In this document: positions 1-9,074 of the stretch, one piece after another
Layout of the letters: each line of letters starts with the position of its first letter
Numbering within the stretch: position 1 is the first letter of the stretch
Assembly: GCF_001865245.1 (NCBI RefSeq)
Contig: NZ_MKXB01000170.1
Span: 1 to 64,000, forward strand
DNA from: Streptomyces sp. CC53
GTDB taxonomy: Bacteria > Actinomycetota > Actinomycetes > Streptomycetales > Streptomycetaceae
Direction of reading: 5' to 3'
Length of the DNA stretch: 64,000 nucleotides
The notes under the pieces: model-generated
The model's database searches: none
Seen by the model: only the letters and a program-made list of their open reading frames with translations
Told to the model about the DNA's origin: nothing
Translations under genes and position numbers: made by a program

Positions 1-60
1 CAGCCCCGTGCAGCCCCGCAGACTCAAGCGGCCCCGAAGCCCCGGGCACCGCCCGCCCGC

Positions 61-107
61 GCACCACCCGCACCCACCGCACGCGCACGCACCACCCGCA
101 CCCACCG
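61..107. repeat. 19-bp direct repeat, two copies
   Basis: A 19-bp C-rich unit (gcaccacccgcacccaccg) occurs at 61-79 and again at 89-107, a 28-bp period. It lies in the non-coding stretch downstream of the ABC-F gene. It resembles other short GC-rich tandem duplications in the spacers of this window; no function is apparent. Confidence 0.8.
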
Positions 108-179
108 ACCGGATCCGGGACCGGCCGGCCGGTCACCGCAGCGCGGGCGGGCGCGCCCCGTCCCTGACCGCAGCGCGCC

Positions 180-1802
180 TCACCGCGCCCGCTGCACCCT
201 CCGCTCGTCCCACACCGGCTCCGCCGTCTCCCGCACGACCCCGTCCGCGCCGAACACCAGGAACCGGTCGAAGGACCGGGCGAACCAGCGGTCGTGCGTC
301 ACCGCCAGCACCGTCCCCTCATACGCCTCCAGGCCGGCCTGGAGCGCCTCCGCCGACTCCAGGTCCAGGTTGTCCGTCGGCTCGTCCAGCAGCAGCGCCG
401 TCGTCCCCGACAGTTCCAGCAGCAGGATCTGGAACCGCGCCTGCTGCCCGCCCGACAGCCGGTCGAAGCTCTGGTCGCCCTGGCGCTCCAGCTCGTACCG
501 GCGCAGCGCCGACATCGCGCCGCCCCGGTCCTTGGCGTGCTCGGTCCACAGGATGTCGACGAGCGTGCGGCCCTCCAGTTCGGGGTGTGCGTGGGTCTGG
601 GCGAAGTGGCCGGGCACGACGCGCGCGCCCAGCTTCCAGTGCCCCGTGTGGGCCACGGACGGGTCGCCCGCCAGCAGCCGCAGGAAGTGCGACTTGCCCG
701 ACCCGTTCGAGCCCAGCACGGCGACCCGCTCGCCGTAGAAGACCTCCAGGTCGAACGGCTTCATCAGGCCGGTGAGCTCCAGCCGCTCGCAGGTCACCGC
801 GCGCAGACCGGTGCGCCCGCCGCGCAGCCGCATCCGGATGTCCTGCTCGCGCGGAGGCTCCGGCGGCGGCCCGGCCTCCTCGAACTTCCGCAGCCGTGTC
901 TGCGCCGCCGCGTACCGGGAGGCCATCTCGTGGCTGACGGAGGCGGCCTGCCGCAGGGTCGCCACGAGCTTCTTCAGCTGGGCGTGCTTCTCCTCCCAGC
1001 GCCGCTTCAGCTCCTCGAAGCGGGCGAAGCGCTCCCGCCGCGCCTCGTGGAACGTCCCGAACCCGCCGCCGTGCACCCACACGTCCGACCCCGCGGGCCC
1101 CGGTTCCACCGCGACGATCTTCTGCGCGGCCCGGGACAGCAGCTCCCGGTCGTGCGAGATGAACAGCACCGTCTTGCGGGTCTCCGCGAGCCGCTCCTCC
1201 AGCCACCGCTTGCCGGGCACGTCCAGGTAGTTGTCGGGCTCGTCCAGCAGCAGCACCTGGTCGGGTCCGCGCAGCAGCGCCTCCAGCACCAGCCGCTTCT
1301 GCTCGCCGCCGCTGAGGGTGCGCACCTGCCGCCACTGCGCCTTCTCGTACGGCACGCCCAGCGCGGCCGTCGTGCACACGTCCCAGAGGGTCTCGGACTC
1401 GTACCCGCGCACCTCCGCCCAGTCGCTGAGCGCCTGCGCGTAGCGCAGCTGCGCGGCCTCGTCGTCCACGGTCATCACGAGGTGCTCGGCCTCGTCGACC
1501 TCCCGCGCGGCCTTTCGGATCTCCGGCGGCGCCACGGACACCAGCAGGTCCCGCACCGTCCGCTCGTCCCGTACGGACCCCACGAACTGCGGCATGACGC
1601 CCAGGCCGCCGCTGACCGACACCGAGCCGCCGTGCGGCTGCAACTCCCCGGCGATCAGCCGCAGGAGGGTCGTCTTCCCCGCGCCGTTGGCCCCGACGAG
1701 GGCCACGACGGCCCCCTCACCGACCCGGAACGACGCGTCGGCGAGCAGCGCCCGTCCGTCCGGCAGGTAGTACTCCAGATGCGCGACCTCGACATGCCCC
1801 AT
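180..1802 (-). CDS. ABC-F family ATP-binding protein
   Basis: A 540-residue soluble protein with two ABC ATPase domains in tandem and no membrane segment, the layout of ABC-F proteins, which act on the ribosome in translation or antibiotic protection. Domain 1 has Walker A GANGAGKTT near residue 37, signature LSGGEQ near 165 and Walker B VLLLDEPDNYLD. Domain 2 has GSNGSGKS, LSGGQQ and LLLDEPTDNLD. Both Walker B motifs keep the catalytic Glu. A charged coiled linker rich in Arg, Lys and Glu joins the domains, as expected for the ABC-F interdomain linker. The ATG at 1802 (MGHVEV) is preferred to the one three codons upstream. It is divergent from the membrane-protein gene beginning at 1880. The subfamily, and whether it confers resistance, cannot be decided by eye. 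Confidence 0.9.
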   Translation of the reverse strand: MGHVEVAHLEYYLPDGRALLADASFRVGEGAVVALVGANGAGKTTLLRLIAGELQPHGGSVSVSGGLGVMPQFVGSVRDERTVRDLLVSVAPPEIRKAAREVDEAEHLVMTVDDEAAQLRYAQALSDWAEVRGYESETLWDVCTTAALGVPYEKAQWRQVRTLSGGEQKRLVLEALLRGPDQVLLLDEPDNYLDVPGKRWLEERLAETRKTVLFISHDRELLSRAAQKIVAVEPGPAGSDVWVHGGGFGTFHEARRERFARFEELKRRWEEKHAQLKKLVATLRQAASVSHEMASRYAAAQTRLRKFEEAGPPPEPPREQDIRMRLRGGRTGLRAVTCERLELTGLMKPFDLEVFYGERVAVLGSNGSGKSHFLRLLAGDPSVAHTGHWKLGARVVPGHFAQTHAHPELEGRTLVDILWTEHAKDRGGAMSALRRYELERQGDQSFDRLSGGQQARFQILLLELSGTTALLLDEPTDNLDLESAEALQAGLEAYEGTVLAVTHDRWFARSFDRFLVFGADGVVRETAEPVWDERRVQRAR

Positions 1803-1879
1803 GCCGCGCATTCTCCCCGGCCCGGCGGCCGTCGGCCCAACGGATTTCCGAGCGGCCCGCCCGGTCTAGGATGCGCGGC

Positions 1880-2938
1880 ATGAGCTTTGGGGGACCGCAG
1901 TGGCCGCAGGAGCCGCAGCAGCAGGGCGGGCAGGGCTTCGGCCCGCCGCCGCAAGGACAGCAGCCGGGGGGACGGTACGGCGACCCTTACGCCGGGCAGC
2001 AGCCCGCTCAGCCGCACGCCGGGCAGTCCGCCGAGCCGTACGGCGGACCGTACGGGCAGCAGCCCGCGCAGCCCTTCGGAGGCGGGAGCAGCAGCCCCTT
2101 CGGCGCGGCGGCCTCCGACGCGCACACCCCGGACTGGGGCGCCCTCGCCGACGCCTCCGCCGCCCGGCAGCGCCGCAAGCGCTTCATGCTGGCCGGTGGC
2201 GGCCTCCTCGCCGTCGCCGCCATCGGCACCGTCGTGGCCGTCGCCGTGACCGCGGCCGACAAGGGCACGACCGCGCAGGCCCCGGCCGGCAGCGCCGCGA
2301 CCGCCCCCGGCGGCCCCGAGATCCCCGCGGGGACGGCCGGACCCGAGCCGTCGTTCTCCTCGGTCGCGCCCGCTCCCCCGCCGGACCCGATGGACTTCCT
2401 CACCACCGCGGACAAGGACAAGGCGCCGCTCGCACCGGAGGACCTGTTCCCCGGCAAGAAGCTCACCGTGGGGGACCGCGTCTACCGGAAGGGCGCCGTC
2501 GCCTCCACGACGAACTGCGCGGGCGCCGGCAAGGACGGTCTCGGCGCGGTGCTGCAGCAGCACGGATGCACCCGGGTGATCCGCGCCACCTACGAGCGGG
2601 ACGGGGTCGCCGTCACCGCCGGCGTCGCCCTCTTCGAGGACGAGGCGACGGCGCTGAAGGCCAAGCAGGACGCCAAGGGCGGCATCGCGCCGCTGGCCGG
2701 CGACGGCGTCGACACCTTCTGCCGCGCGACGGTCTGCCTGCGCCGCTCCAACGCGCTCGGCCGCTACGCCTACTTCACGCAGGCCGGCTTCGCCGACGGC
2801 CGCAAGGTCACCCAGCAGGACGCCGCCGTCTTCCAGACCAGCGACGACCTGGGCACCTTCACCTTCAACCAGATCTACGCACGGGGCCGCGCCCAGGCGT
2901 CAGCAGCAGCCACCACTCCCGCTTCCGGCGGTCAGTGA
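1880..2938 (+). CDS. single-pass membrane protein with Pro/Gln-rich N-terminus
   Basis: A 352-residue protein of unknown function. Residues 1-95 are rich in Gly, Pro and Gln (repeated [12 protein letters not shown]-like runs), as in many actinobacterial membrane proteins. One hydrophobic segment lies near residues 100-122 ([20 protein letters not shown]), followed by a Pro/Ala linker and a predicted extracytoplasmic domain (about 180-340) with Cys residues. A possible -10 element TAGGAT at 1867-1872 lies 7 nt before the ATG at 1880. This would make the transcript leaderless and rules out the in-frame ATG at 1871, which sits inside that hexamer. The last 39 bp overlap the convergent end of truA. 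The real-gene call is firm; function is unassigned. Confidence 0.8.
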   Translation: MSFGGPQWPQEPQQQGGQGFGPPPQGQQPGGRYGDPYAGQQPAQPHAGQSAEPYGGPYGQQPAQPFGGGSSSPFGAAASDAHTPDWGALADASAARQRRKRFMLAGGGLLAVAAIGTVVAVAVTAADKGTTAQAPAGSAATAPGGPEIPAGTAGPEPSFSSVAPAPPPDPMDFLTTADKDKAPLAPEDLFPGKKLTVGDRVYRKGAVASTTNCAGAGKDGLGAVLQQHGCTRVIRATYERDGVAVTAGVALFEDEATALKAKQDAKGGIAPLAGDGVDTFCRATVCLRRSNALGRYAYFTQAGFADGRKVTQQDAAVFQTSDDLGTFTFNQIYARGRAQASAAATTPASGGQ

Positions 2939-3775
2939 CGGCAGGGAGCGCTTGTTGCGGGCCTCCCGGTTGCGGGCGGCCAGCAGCTCGTCCGCCGGAT
3001 ACCCGACCTCCTCCAGGGTGAGCCCGTGGGGCCGGACGACGTGCACGGCGGAGTCCCGCACCCGCGCGGCCAGCACCTTCGCGGGCCACTCCACGCCCTG
3101 GTGCCCGTCGCCGACGAACAGCAGCGCCCCGACGAGCGAGCGCACCATGTTGTGGCAGAAGGCGTCGGCCCGCACGGTGGCTTCCAGGACGCCGCTCGGC
3201 AGCCGCTCCCACCGCAGCTCCTGGAGCGTGCGGATGGTGGTGGCCCCGTCGCGCCGCTTGCAGTACGCGGCGAAGTCGTGCTCCCCGAGCAGGGTCTCGG
3301 CGGCGGCGTTCATGGCGTCGACGTCGAGGGTCCAGTCGTGCCAGAGGACGTGGCCGCGCAGCAGCGGGTCGACACCGCCCGGGGCGTCGGTGACGCGGTA
3401 GGCGTAGCGCCGCCAGATCGCCGAGAACCGGGCGTTGAACCCGGGGGGCGCCTCCTCCACACGCCAGATCCGCACGTCGTGCGACAGCCGTCCCGCGAGC
3501 CGCCGCAGCAGCTTCTCCCGGTGCGCGTCCCACACGTCCTGCGGCAGGTCGACGTGGGCGACCTGGCCGCGGGCGTGCACCCCGGCGTCGGTCCGCCCGG
3601 CGACGGTCAGCTCGTACGTCTCGGAGGACCGCGTCACCGTGCGCAGCGCGTCCTCGATCTCGCCCTGCACGGTGCGCTGCCCGCCGGCTTGTTTGGCCCA
3701 GCCGTGGAAGTCCCTGCCGTCGTACGACAGGTCCAGCCGCACCCGTACGAAACCGGGCTCCACCTCATCGCTCAC
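2900..3775 (-). CDS. truA: tRNA pseudouridine synthase A
   Basis: TruA converts uridines 38-40 of the tRNA anticodon stem-loop to pseudouridine in the cytoplasm. The 291-residue protein has the family core: [15 protein letters not shown] near residue 13 and the catalytic loop [12 protein letters not shown], with the nucleophile Asp63. [16 protein letters not shown] and [11 protein letters not shown] lie further on. It ends the S10-spc-alpha cluster after rplQ, its usual actinobacterial position, with hairpins in the 129-bp gap. The 3-prime end runs 39 bp into the convergent membrane-protein gene, so the last 12 residues (ending SGSGGCC) are read antisense to that gene. These terminal residues look like a variable tail rather than conserved TruA sequence. 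Confidence 0.96.
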   Translation of the reverse strand: MSDEVEPGFVRVRLDLSYDGRDFHGWAKQAGGQRTVQGEIEDALRTVTRSSETYELTVAGRTDAGVHARGQVAHVDLPQDVWDAHREKLLRRLAGRLSHDVRIWRVEEAPPGFNARFSAIWRRYAYRVTDAPGGVDPLLRGHVLWHDWTLDVDAMNAAAETLLGEHDFAAYCKRRDGATTIRTLQELRWERLPSGVLEATVRADAFCHNMVRSLVGALLFVGDGHQGVEWPAKVLAARVRDSAVHVVRPHGLTLEEVGYPADELLAARNREARNKRSLPSLTAGSGSGGCC

Positions 3776-3808
3776 GCCACGATCCTCTCAGACCCCTTCT
3801 CATACGGA

Positions 3809-3837
3809 ACGGGCCCGTCCCAGGGGGACGGGCCCGT
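3809..3837. terminator. GC-rich hairpin between rplQ and truA
   Basis: Inverted repeat of about 12 bp (acgggcccgtcc / ggacgggcccgt) with a short loop, just upstream of truA and downstream of rplQ. There is no U tract, as is common for actinobacterial terminators. It may terminate or attenuate the ribosomal operon before truA. Confidence 0.6.
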
Positions 3838-3872
3838 CAGAGCCGTAGCTCAGGAGGCTTTCGGGCCTCCGG

Positions 3873-3901
3873 TCCTCCCCCGCTCACGCGGGAGGGGAGG
3901 A
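3873..3901 (-). terminator. imperfect hairpin just after rplQ
   Basis: The arms tcctcc/ggagga and cccgc/gcggg enclose a tcac loop, with a 3-nt bulge on one side, directly after the rplQ stop codon. It is a likely rplQ terminator or 3-prime stabilising hairpin. With the 3809-3837 hairpin it forms a tandem pair. Confidence 0.5.
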
Positions 3902-3904
3902 GGC

Positions 3905-4384
3905 TCAGGCCTCCTTGGTCTCCTCGGCCGGAGCCTCGGCGGCCTCGTCGGCCTTGGCCTCGTCGGCCTCCTTCACCGCGCGCTTGGTCGCGGCCTCGGC
4001 CTCGGCGACGGTCGCCTTCTTGGCGATCTCGCCCTCGACCAGCTCGATGACCGCCATCGGGGCGTTGTCGCCGCGACGGTTGCCGATCTTCGTGATGCGG
4101 GTGTAGCCACCCGGGCGCTCGGCGTAGCGCGGGGCGATCTCGGTGAAGAGCGTGTGGACGATGCCCTTGTCCGTGATCGTCTGCAGCACCAGGCGACGGT
4201 TGTGGATGTCGCCCTTCTTCGCCTTGGTGATCAGGCGCTCGGCGACGGGGCGCAGGCGGCGGGCCTTGGCCTCGGTCGTGGTGATGCGGCCGTGCTCGAA
4301 GAGCGACTTCGCGAGGTTCGCGAGGAGCAGCTTCTCGTGCGCAGCGCTGCCGCCCAGACGGGCGCCCTTGGCGGGCTTCGGCAT
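3905..4384 (-). CDS. rplQ: 50S ribosomal protein L17
   Basis: L17 is a late-operon large-subunit protein near the peptide exit tunnel. The start [20 protein letters not shown] at 4384 matches the family N-terminus and has an AAGGAG ribosome site; the in-frame ATG at 4408 is too far upstream. The conserved core ([37 protein letters not shown]) covers residues 1-115. A charged Ala/Glu/Lys tail of about 40 residues follows, typical of actinobacterial L17 (159 residues here against about 120 in most bacteria). It follows rpoA as in the alpha operon. Confidence 0.97.
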   Translation of the reverse strand: MPKPAKGARLGGSAAHEKLLLANLAKSLFEHGRITTTEAKARRLRPVAERLITKAKKGDIHNRRLVLQTITDKGIVHTLFTEIAPRYAERPGGYTRITKIGNRRGDNAPMAVIELVEGEIAKKATVAEAEAATKRAVKEADEAKADEAAEAPAEETKEA

Positions 4385-4532
4385 GGTGTTTCTCCTTGTG
4401 ATCTGCACCGGCCGTGTCAGGTACCGGTGTCAGGACCCCGCAGGCGGATGCCTGCGGGCAGCTATCGCGTGAGCGCGGGCGCTCGGTGGTGCGGGTGACG
4501 GCAGGGCGGTCCGCTGGGGACGCCCCGGCCGG

Positions 4533-5555
4533 TCAGTACTGCTCGGTCTCGACGAAGCCGGAGTCGGCGTCGTCGTCCGCGCCGAAGGTGTCGGCGGCGG
4601 AGGTCGGGTCGAATCCGGGCGGGCTGTCCTTGAGGGCCAGGCCCATGCCGGCCAGCTTCGCCTTGACCTCGTCGATCGACTTCGCACCGAAGTTGCGGAT
4701 GTCGAGCAGGTCGGCCTCGGAGCGGGCGACGAGCTCGCCCACGGAGTGGATGCCCTCGCGCTTGAGGCAGTTGTAGGAGCGGACGGTGAGCTCCAGCTCC
4801 TCGATGGGCAGCGCCAGGTCGGCGGCCAGGGCGGCGTCCGTGGGGGACGGGCCCATGTCGATGCCCTCGGCGTCGATGTTCAGCTCACGGGCGAGACCGA
4901 ACAGCTCGACCAGCGTCTTGCCGGCGGACGCCATGGCGTCGCGCGGCCGCATGGCCTGCTTGGTCTCGACGTCGACGATCAGCTTGTCGAAGTCGGTGCG
5001 CTGCTCGACTCGGGTGGCCTCGACCTTGTAGGTCACCTTCAGGACGGGCGAGTAGATGGAGTCGACCGGGATGCGGCCGATCTCCTGGCCCACCTGCTTG
5101 TTCTGCACGGCGGAGACGTAGCCGCGACCGCGCTCGACGGTCAGCTCCATCTCCAGCTTGCCCTTGCTGTTGAGCGTGGCGAGGACGAGGTCGGGGTTGT
5201 GCACCTCGACACCGGCCGGGGGCGCGATGTCGGCGGCGGTGACCAGGCCCGGGCCCTGCTTGCGCAGGTACATCACGACGGGCTCGTCGTGCTCCGAGGA
5301 GACGACGAGCTGCTTGATGTTGAGGATCAGGTCGGTGACGTCCTCCTTGACGCCCGGCACGGTGGTGAACTCGTGCAGGACCCCGTCGATGCGGATGCTG
5401 GTGACAGCGGCACCGGGGATGGAGGAGAGGAGGGTGCGACGGAGGGAGTTGCCGAGCGTGTAGCCGAAGCCGGGCTCCAGCGGCTCGATGACGAACCGCG
5501 AGCGGTACTCGTCGACAACCTCTTCGGTCAGCGAGGGACGCTGAGCGATCAGCAT
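4533..5555 (-). CDS. rpoA: DNA-directed RNA polymerase subunit alpha
   Basis: The 340-residue alpha subunit dimerises to nucleate RNA polymerase assembly. The N-terminal domain (about 1-230) holds [20 protein letters not shown], the dimerisation and beta/beta-prime contact region. The C-terminal domain (about 245-315) has the promoter-contact motif [17 protein letters not shown] and [10 protein letters not shown]. An acidic tail ending VETEQY completes it. It has a GAAGGA ribosome site and lies in the order rpsM-rpsK-rpoA-rplQ. rpsD, which sits between rpsK and rpoA in enterobacteria, is missing. The 5-prime spacer (5556-5824) is unusually long and carries two hairpins and a duplicated rpsK tail. 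Confidence 0.98.
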   Translation of the reverse strand: MLIAQRPSLTEEVVDEYRSRFVIEPLEPGFGYTLGNSLRRTLLSSIPGAAVTSIRIDGVLHEFTTVPGVKEDVTDLILNIKQLVVSSEHDEPVVMYLRKQGPGLVTAADIAPPAGVEVHNPDLVLATLNSKGKLEMELTVERGRGYVSAVQNKQVGQEIGRIPVDSIYSPVLKVTYKVEATRVEQRTDFDKLIVDVETKQAMRPRDAMASAGKTLVELFGLARELNIDAEGIDMGPSPTDAALAADLALPIEELELTVRSYNCLKREGIHSVGELVARSEADLLDIRNFGAKSIDEVKAKLAGMGLALKDSPPGFDPTSAADTFGADDDADSGFVETEQY

Positions 5556-5603
5556 GGTGATGTGTCCTTCAGTCGTGGACGCCCGCTATTTGACGTCCTC
5601 GGT

Positions 5604-5623
5604 CACCGGGCGGCTGCCCGGTG
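5604..5623 (-). promoter_or_regulatory. 8-bp hairpin upstream of rpoA
   Basis: Perfect arms caccgggc / gcccggtg with a ggct loop lie 49 nt upstream of the rpoA start codon. With the larger 5638-5681 hairpin it could fold the rpsK-rpoA spacer of the mRNA. Confidence 0.4.
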
Positions 5624-5637
5624 GTGTCACTTAGCAA

Positions 5638-5681
5638 GGGTACGGGCGGTACGCCAGAAAAGAGGCGTACCGCCCGGACCC
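5638..5681 (-). terminator. long hairpin in the rpsK-rpoA spacer
   Basis: An 18-bp stem with one mismatch (gggtacgggcggtacgcc / ggcgtaccgcccggaccc) and an A-rich 8-nt loop (agaaaaga). Being between two genes of one operon, it is more likely an attenuator or RNA-processing site than an absolute terminator. There is no U tract. Confidence 0.55.
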
Positions 5682-5699
5682 TCAAGCAGAGCGAAGCGC

Positions 5700-5738
5700 G
5701 GCGTCAGCCGCGGCGGCGCTTCGGCGGGCGGCAGCCGT
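5700..5738 (-). repeat. second copy of the rpsK 3-prime end
   Basis: 39 bp identical at 38 positions to 5821-5859, which is the true end of rpsK including its stop. Read on the minus strand it again encodes G-C-R-P-P-K-R-R-R followed by a stop codon. The two copies are separated by 82 bp (5739-5820) that hold a CCGGGGG/CCCCCGG hairpin. The copy has no start codon or family context of its own, so it is a duplicated fragment and not a gene. Confidence 0.9.
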
Positions 5739-5824
5739 ACCGCGGACACCCGGGGGACGACCCCCGGACCCCCGGCACGGCCCACGCCCTCGTGCGACAC
5801 GCTCGGCGCCGCACGGCACCGGCG

Positions 5825-6229
5825 TCAGACGCGGCGGCGCTTCGGCGGGCGGCAGCCGTTGTGCGGGGTCGGCGTGACGTCCTGGATGGAGCCGACCTCA
5901 AGGCCGGTGGCCTGGAGGGAACGGATCGCGGTCTCACGACCGGAGCCCGGGCCCTTGACGAAGACGTCGACCTTGCGCATGCCGTGCTCCTGAGCGCGGC
6001 GCGCGGCGGACTCGGCGGCCATCTGCGCGGCGAACGGAGTCGACTTGCGCGAGCCCTTGAAGCCGACGTGGCCGGCGGAGGCCCAGGAGATCACGTTGCC
6101 GGACGGGTCCGTGATCGAGACGATCGTGTTGTTGAACGTGCTCTTGATGTGCGCGTGGCCGTGAGCGACGTTCTTCTTTTCCTTGCGGCGCACCTTCTTG
6201 GCAGCGCCCTGACGTCCCTTGGGGGGCAT
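5825..6229 (-). CDS. rpsK: 30S ribosomal protein S11
   Basis: S11 forms part of the 30S platform near the 3-prime end of 16S rRNA. The 134-residue protein has the Lys/Arg-rich N-terminus [20 protein letters not shown] and the conserved [20 protein letters not shown] and [17 protein letters not shown]. The invariant C-terminus is [21 protein letters not shown] ribosome site precedes the ATG. Its last 35 bp and stop recur at 5700-5738, an oddity described separately. Confidence 0.98.
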   Translation of the reverse strand: MPPKGRQGAAKKVRRKEKKNVAHGHAHIKSTFNNTIVSITDPSGNVISWASAGHVGFKGSRKSTPFAAQMAAESAARRAQEHGMRKVDVFVKGPGSGRETAIRSLQATGLEVGSIQDVTPTPHNGCRPPKRRRV

Positions 6230-6302
6230 CTCTAACTCCTACGGGAGGTGGTCGGTCCTACAGCGAAGAGCGAAGACCGTTGGACGGTTCGTCCGCTGCG
6301 GA

Positions 6303-6683
6303 CTACTTCTTGCCCGGCTTCTTCTTACCGGCGATGGCGCGACGCGGGCCCTTGCGGGTACGCGCGTTCGTGCTGGTGCGCTGACCGCGGACCGGCAGAC
6401 CACGGCGGTGGCGCAGACCCTGGTAGCAGCCGATCTCGACCTTGCGGCGGATGTCGGCCTGGACTTCGCGGCGGAGGTCACCCTCGGTCTTGATGTTGTT
6501 GTCCACGTACTCGCGGATCTTGACCAGGTCCTCCTCGGACAGGTCGCGAACGCGGGTGTTCGGGTTCACACCAGTGGCGGCGAGGGTCTCCTGCGCCAGG
6601 GTGCGGCCAATGCCGAAGACGTAGGTGAGTGCGACCTCCACGCGCTTGTCGCGCGGGATGTCGACACCGGAAACGCGTGCCAT
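6303..6683 (-). CDS. rpsM: 30S ribosomal protein S13
   Basis: S13 sits in the 30S head and contacts tRNA and the 50S subunit. The 126 residues start [20 protein letters not shown] and include the helix-turn-helix region ([20 protein letters not shown]). The conserved [18 protein letters not shown] and a basic Lys/Arg tail GKKKPGKK follow. An AGGAG site precedes the start. It is the first of the rpsM-rpsK pair, separated from rpmJ by 192 bp of non-coding sequence. Confidence 0.98.
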   Translation of the reverse strand: MARVSGVDIPRDKRVEVALTYVFGIGRTLAQETLAATGVNPNTRVRDLSEEDLVKIREYVDNNIKTEGDLRREVQADIRRKVEIGCYQGLRHRRGLPVRGQRTSTNARTRKGPRRAIAGKKKPGKK

Positions 6684-6875
6684 TCAATGGCTCCTGTGTG
6701 CTCGGGGGTCTTCCGCAGTGCCGTTCCCGGCCGCCGTACGAGGTACGTTCCGGGTCCCCGGCCCCCGCCGGAGGTGTCGCCAACCGGTTTCGACACCGGT
6801 CGGGCGGGCACTGCGTATGTACAAAGAAACGTTGCGTCGCGCGTGAACTGCGGAGTGCAGGTCGGTCGGCGTGCG

Positions 6876-6989
6876 TCAGCCCTGGCGCTGCTTGTGGCGC
6901 AGGTTTTCGCAGATGACCATGACCCGGCCGTGACGGCGGATCACCTTGCACTTGTCGCAGATCGTCTTGACGCTCGGCTTGACCTTCAT
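6876..6989 (-). CDS. rpmJ: 50S ribosomal protein L36
   Basis: A 37-residue zinc-ribbon protein of the large subunit. It reads [20 protein letters not shown] and ends [13 protein letters not shown]. The metal ligands are Cys11, Cys14, Cys27 and His32, so this is the zinc-binding (C+) form. It lies between infA and rpsM as in most bacteria. Confidence 0.97.
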   Translation of the reverse strand: MKVKPSVKTICDKCKVIRRHGRVMVICENLRHKQRQG

Positions 6990-7045
6990 GGGTGAGGTTC
7001 TCCGGGTCAGTGCCAGCGCCCCGCGGAATGGGGCACGGACAAGAT

Positions 7046-7267
7046 CTACTTGTATCGGTAGACGATCCGGCCACGCGTCAGGTCGTACGGAGACAGCTCC
7101 ACGACGACCCGGTCATCCGGGAGGATACGGATGTAGTGCATCCGCATCTTGCCGCTGATGTGCGCGAGGACCTTGTGACCGTTCTGGAGCTCCACCTTGA
7201 ACATCGCGTTCGGCAGGGACTCGATCACGGTGCCCTCAATTTCGATGGCACCTTGCTTCTTGGCCAC
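7046..7267 (-). CDS. infA: translation initiation factor IF-1
   Basis: IF-1 is an S1/OB-fold protein that occupies the ribosomal A site during initiation. The 73-residue product reads (V/M)[18 protein letters not shown], then [20 protein letters not shown], and ends RGRIVYRYK. The start is the GTG at 7267, preceded by GAAGGGCG; an upstream in-frame reading to 7324 adds residues foreign to IF-1. A good promoter candidate lies 80-110 nt upstream (7348-7377), so infA probably begins its own transcription unit in addition to reading from map. Confidence 0.97.
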   Translation of the reverse strand: MAKKQGAIEIEGTVIESLPNAMFKVELQNGHKVLAHISGKMRMHYIRILPDDRVVVELSPYDLTRGRIVYRYK

Positions 7268-7347
7268 GCTTCGCCCTTCGAATCGGCTACCTTGATCGAC
7301 TCCCGCAGCCGTGTGCGGACACACGGGTACACGAGAGCCGACGCGTC

Positions 7348-7377
7348 AGTCTACGCCACGCCCCGCGGAAAGACGAA
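7348..7377 (-). promoter_or_regulatory. candidate infA promoter
   Basis: On the minus strand TTCGTC (7372-7377), an 18-bp spacer and TAGACT (7348-7353) fit the vegetative HrdB-type pattern. The -10 matches TANNNT well, the -35 is weaker. The implied start site is about 70-75 nt upstream of the infA GTG. Confidence 0.55.
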
Positions 7378-7441
7378 TTCTGCCCAACCTCGATGATCCC
7401 TACGCGCGCCGCGGGGCGCGGGTCGCACGGGGAACGGGGGC

Positions 7442-8278
7442 CTAGCCGAGCGGGTCGGGCGCCGCGGTGACGCCGAGCTCCGCGAGACGGGCCTTGCCTC
7501 CGTCGGGGGCCGTCAGGACGAGGGGGCCGTCCTCGGTGAGGGCGACGGAGTGCTCCCAGTGCGAGGACCAGGTGCCGTCGGTCGTGATGACGGTCCACTC
7601 GTCCTCCAGGACCTCGGTCCTGGGCGTCCCGAGCGACACCATCGGTTCGATCGCCAGGCAGAAGCCGGGCACCAGCTTCGGTCCCTTGCCGCGCTTGCGG
7701 GTGACGTAGTTCAGCAGGTGCGGGTCCATGTGCATCTCGGAGCCGATGCCGTGGCCGCCGTAGTCCTCGATGATCCCGTACTTGCCGCCGCCCGGCTTCG
7801 GCTGGCGGCGGATGTACGTCTCGATGGCCCGGGAGATGTCCACCAGTCGGTTGCCGTTCTTCATCGCGGCGATGCCGGCCCACATCGACGCCTCGGTGAC
7901 CCGGGACAGCTCGATCAGCTCGGGGGCGTGCCCGGAGCCGACGAACGCGGTGTACGCGGCGTCGCCGTGCCAGCCGTCGATGATGGCGCCGGCGTCGACG
8001 GAGATGATGTCGCCGTCCTTGAGGACGACGTCGTCGCTGGGGATGCCGTGGACGACGACCTCGTTGACCGAGGTGCAGATGGTGGCGGGGAAGCCGCCGT
8101 AGCCGAGGAAGTTCGACTTGGCGCCGTGCTCGGCGATGACCTTCCGCGCCGCCTCGTCGAGGTCCTTGGTGGTGGCTCCGGGGACGGCGGCCTCACGCGT
8201 CGCCCGGTGGATGGCGGCGACGACCAGCCCCGCCTCGCGCATCTTCGCGATCTGCTCCGGGGTCTTGATCTGCACCAT
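7442..8278 (-). CDS. map: type I methionine aminopeptidase
   Basis: This enzyme removes the initiator methionine from nascent proteins. The 278-residue protein has the two-metal pita-bread fold ligands: Asp in IISVDAGAI, Asp in GWHGDAAYT, His in GGHGIGSE, Glu in CLAIEPMVS and Glu in SSHWEHSVAL. The substrate-binding His sits in VVHGIPSD. The ATG at 8278 (MVQIKTPEQIAKMREAG) fits the family; a longer in-frame reading to 8359 does not. It follows adk in the usual secY-adk-map-infA order and has no long N-terminal zinc-finger extension. Confidence 0.97.
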   Translation of the reverse strand: MVQIKTPEQIAKMREAGLVVAAIHRATREAAVPGATTKDLDEAARKVIAEHGAKSNFLGYGGFPATICTSVNEVVVHGIPSDDVVLKDGDIISVDAGAIIDGWHGDAAYTAFVGSGHAPELIELSRVTEASMWAGIAAMKNGNRLVDISRAIETYIRRQPKPGGGKYGIIEDYGGHGIGSEMHMDPHLLNYVTRKRGKGPKLVPGFCLAIEPMVSLGTPRTEVLEDEWTVITTDGTWSSHWEHSVALTEDGPLVLTAPDGGKARLAELGVTAAPDPLG

Positions 8279-8362
8279 GTCGGCTGACGCCTTTCTCGGA
8301 CGGACGAGGGGGTTCGAAGGGACTGCAGTACCACCATACGGGCGCACGCCCGACGACAACGC

Positions 8363-8397
8363 CTCGGCCGCGGCACCCAGAGGGCACCGCGGCCGAG
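8363..8397 (-). terminator. hairpin between adk and map
   Basis: Arms ctcggccgcgg / ccgcggccgag (11 bp) are extended by an inner partial stem. It lies in the 136-bp gap after adk and may partly terminate secY-adk transcription before map. Confidence 0.55.
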
Positions 8398-8414
8398 ACG
8401 ACGGAGAGGGAGGG

Positions 8415-9074
8415 TTACGCGGCCTGCTCGCCCCGCAGGGCGCCCATGGCGCGGTCGGTGACCTCGTTCACCTTGCCGAGCGCGGAGATCGTGACGACCA
8501 GGCCCTGGCCCTTGTAGTGGTCGATGATCGGCTCGGTCTGCGTGTGGTAGACCTCCAGCCGCGTGCGGACGGTCTCCTCGGAGTCGTCGTCGCGCTGGTA
8601 GAGCTCGCCGCCGCAGACGTCGCAGACGCCGTCCTGCTTCGGCGGGGTGTACGACACGTGGAAGACGTGTGCGCTGTCGTTGCGGCAGATGCGGCGGCCC
8701 GCGATCCGCTTCACGACCTCGTCCTCCGGGACCTCCAGGTCGAGCACCGCGTCCAGCTTCATGCCCTCGGCCTCCAGCATGGCGTCGAGCGCCTCGGCCT
8801 GGGCCACGTTGCGCGGGAAGCCGTCGAGCAGGAAGCCGCCGGTGGCGTCCGGCTGGGACATGCGGTCCTTGGCCATCCCGATGGTGACCTCGTCGGGGAC
8901 CAGCTGGCCGGCGTCCATGAACGCCTTCGCCTGCTTGCCCAGCTCGGTGCCCTGGCTGATGTTGGCTCGGAACAGGTCGCCCGTGGAGATGTGCGGGATC
9001 GACAGGTTCTTGGCGAGGAACGCGGCCTGCGTTCCCTTGCCTGCACCGGGCGGCCCGACGAGGACGATTCGCAT
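8415..9074 (-). CDS. adk: adenylate kinase
   Basis: Catalyses ATP + AMP to 2 ADP. The 219-residue protein starts [20 protein letters not shown] (P-loop residues 7-15) and has the AMP-binding [10 protein letters not shown] and the long LID. The LID carries [21 protein letters not shown], a partly conserved zinc-type lid. The ATG overlaps the secY stop as TGATG, so the two are probably translationally coupled. Confidence 0.97.
   Translation of the reverse strand: MRIVLVGPPGAGKGTQAAFLAKNLSIPHISTGDLFRANISQGTELGKQAKAFMDAGQLVPDEVTIGMAKDRMSQPDATGGFLLDGFPRNVAQAEALDAMLEAEGMKLDAVLDLEVPEDEVVKRIAGRRICRNDSAHVFHVSYTPPKQDGVCDVCGGELYQRDDDSEETVRTRLEVYHTQTEPIIDHYKGQGLVVTISALGKVNEVTDRAMGALRGEQAA

Noticed and set aside
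5704-5937. A 77-codon minus-strand frame ending like S11
   Set aside because: Its body is out of frame with rpsK and overlaps it; only the duplicated tail is related to S11. It is explained by the duplicated fragment.
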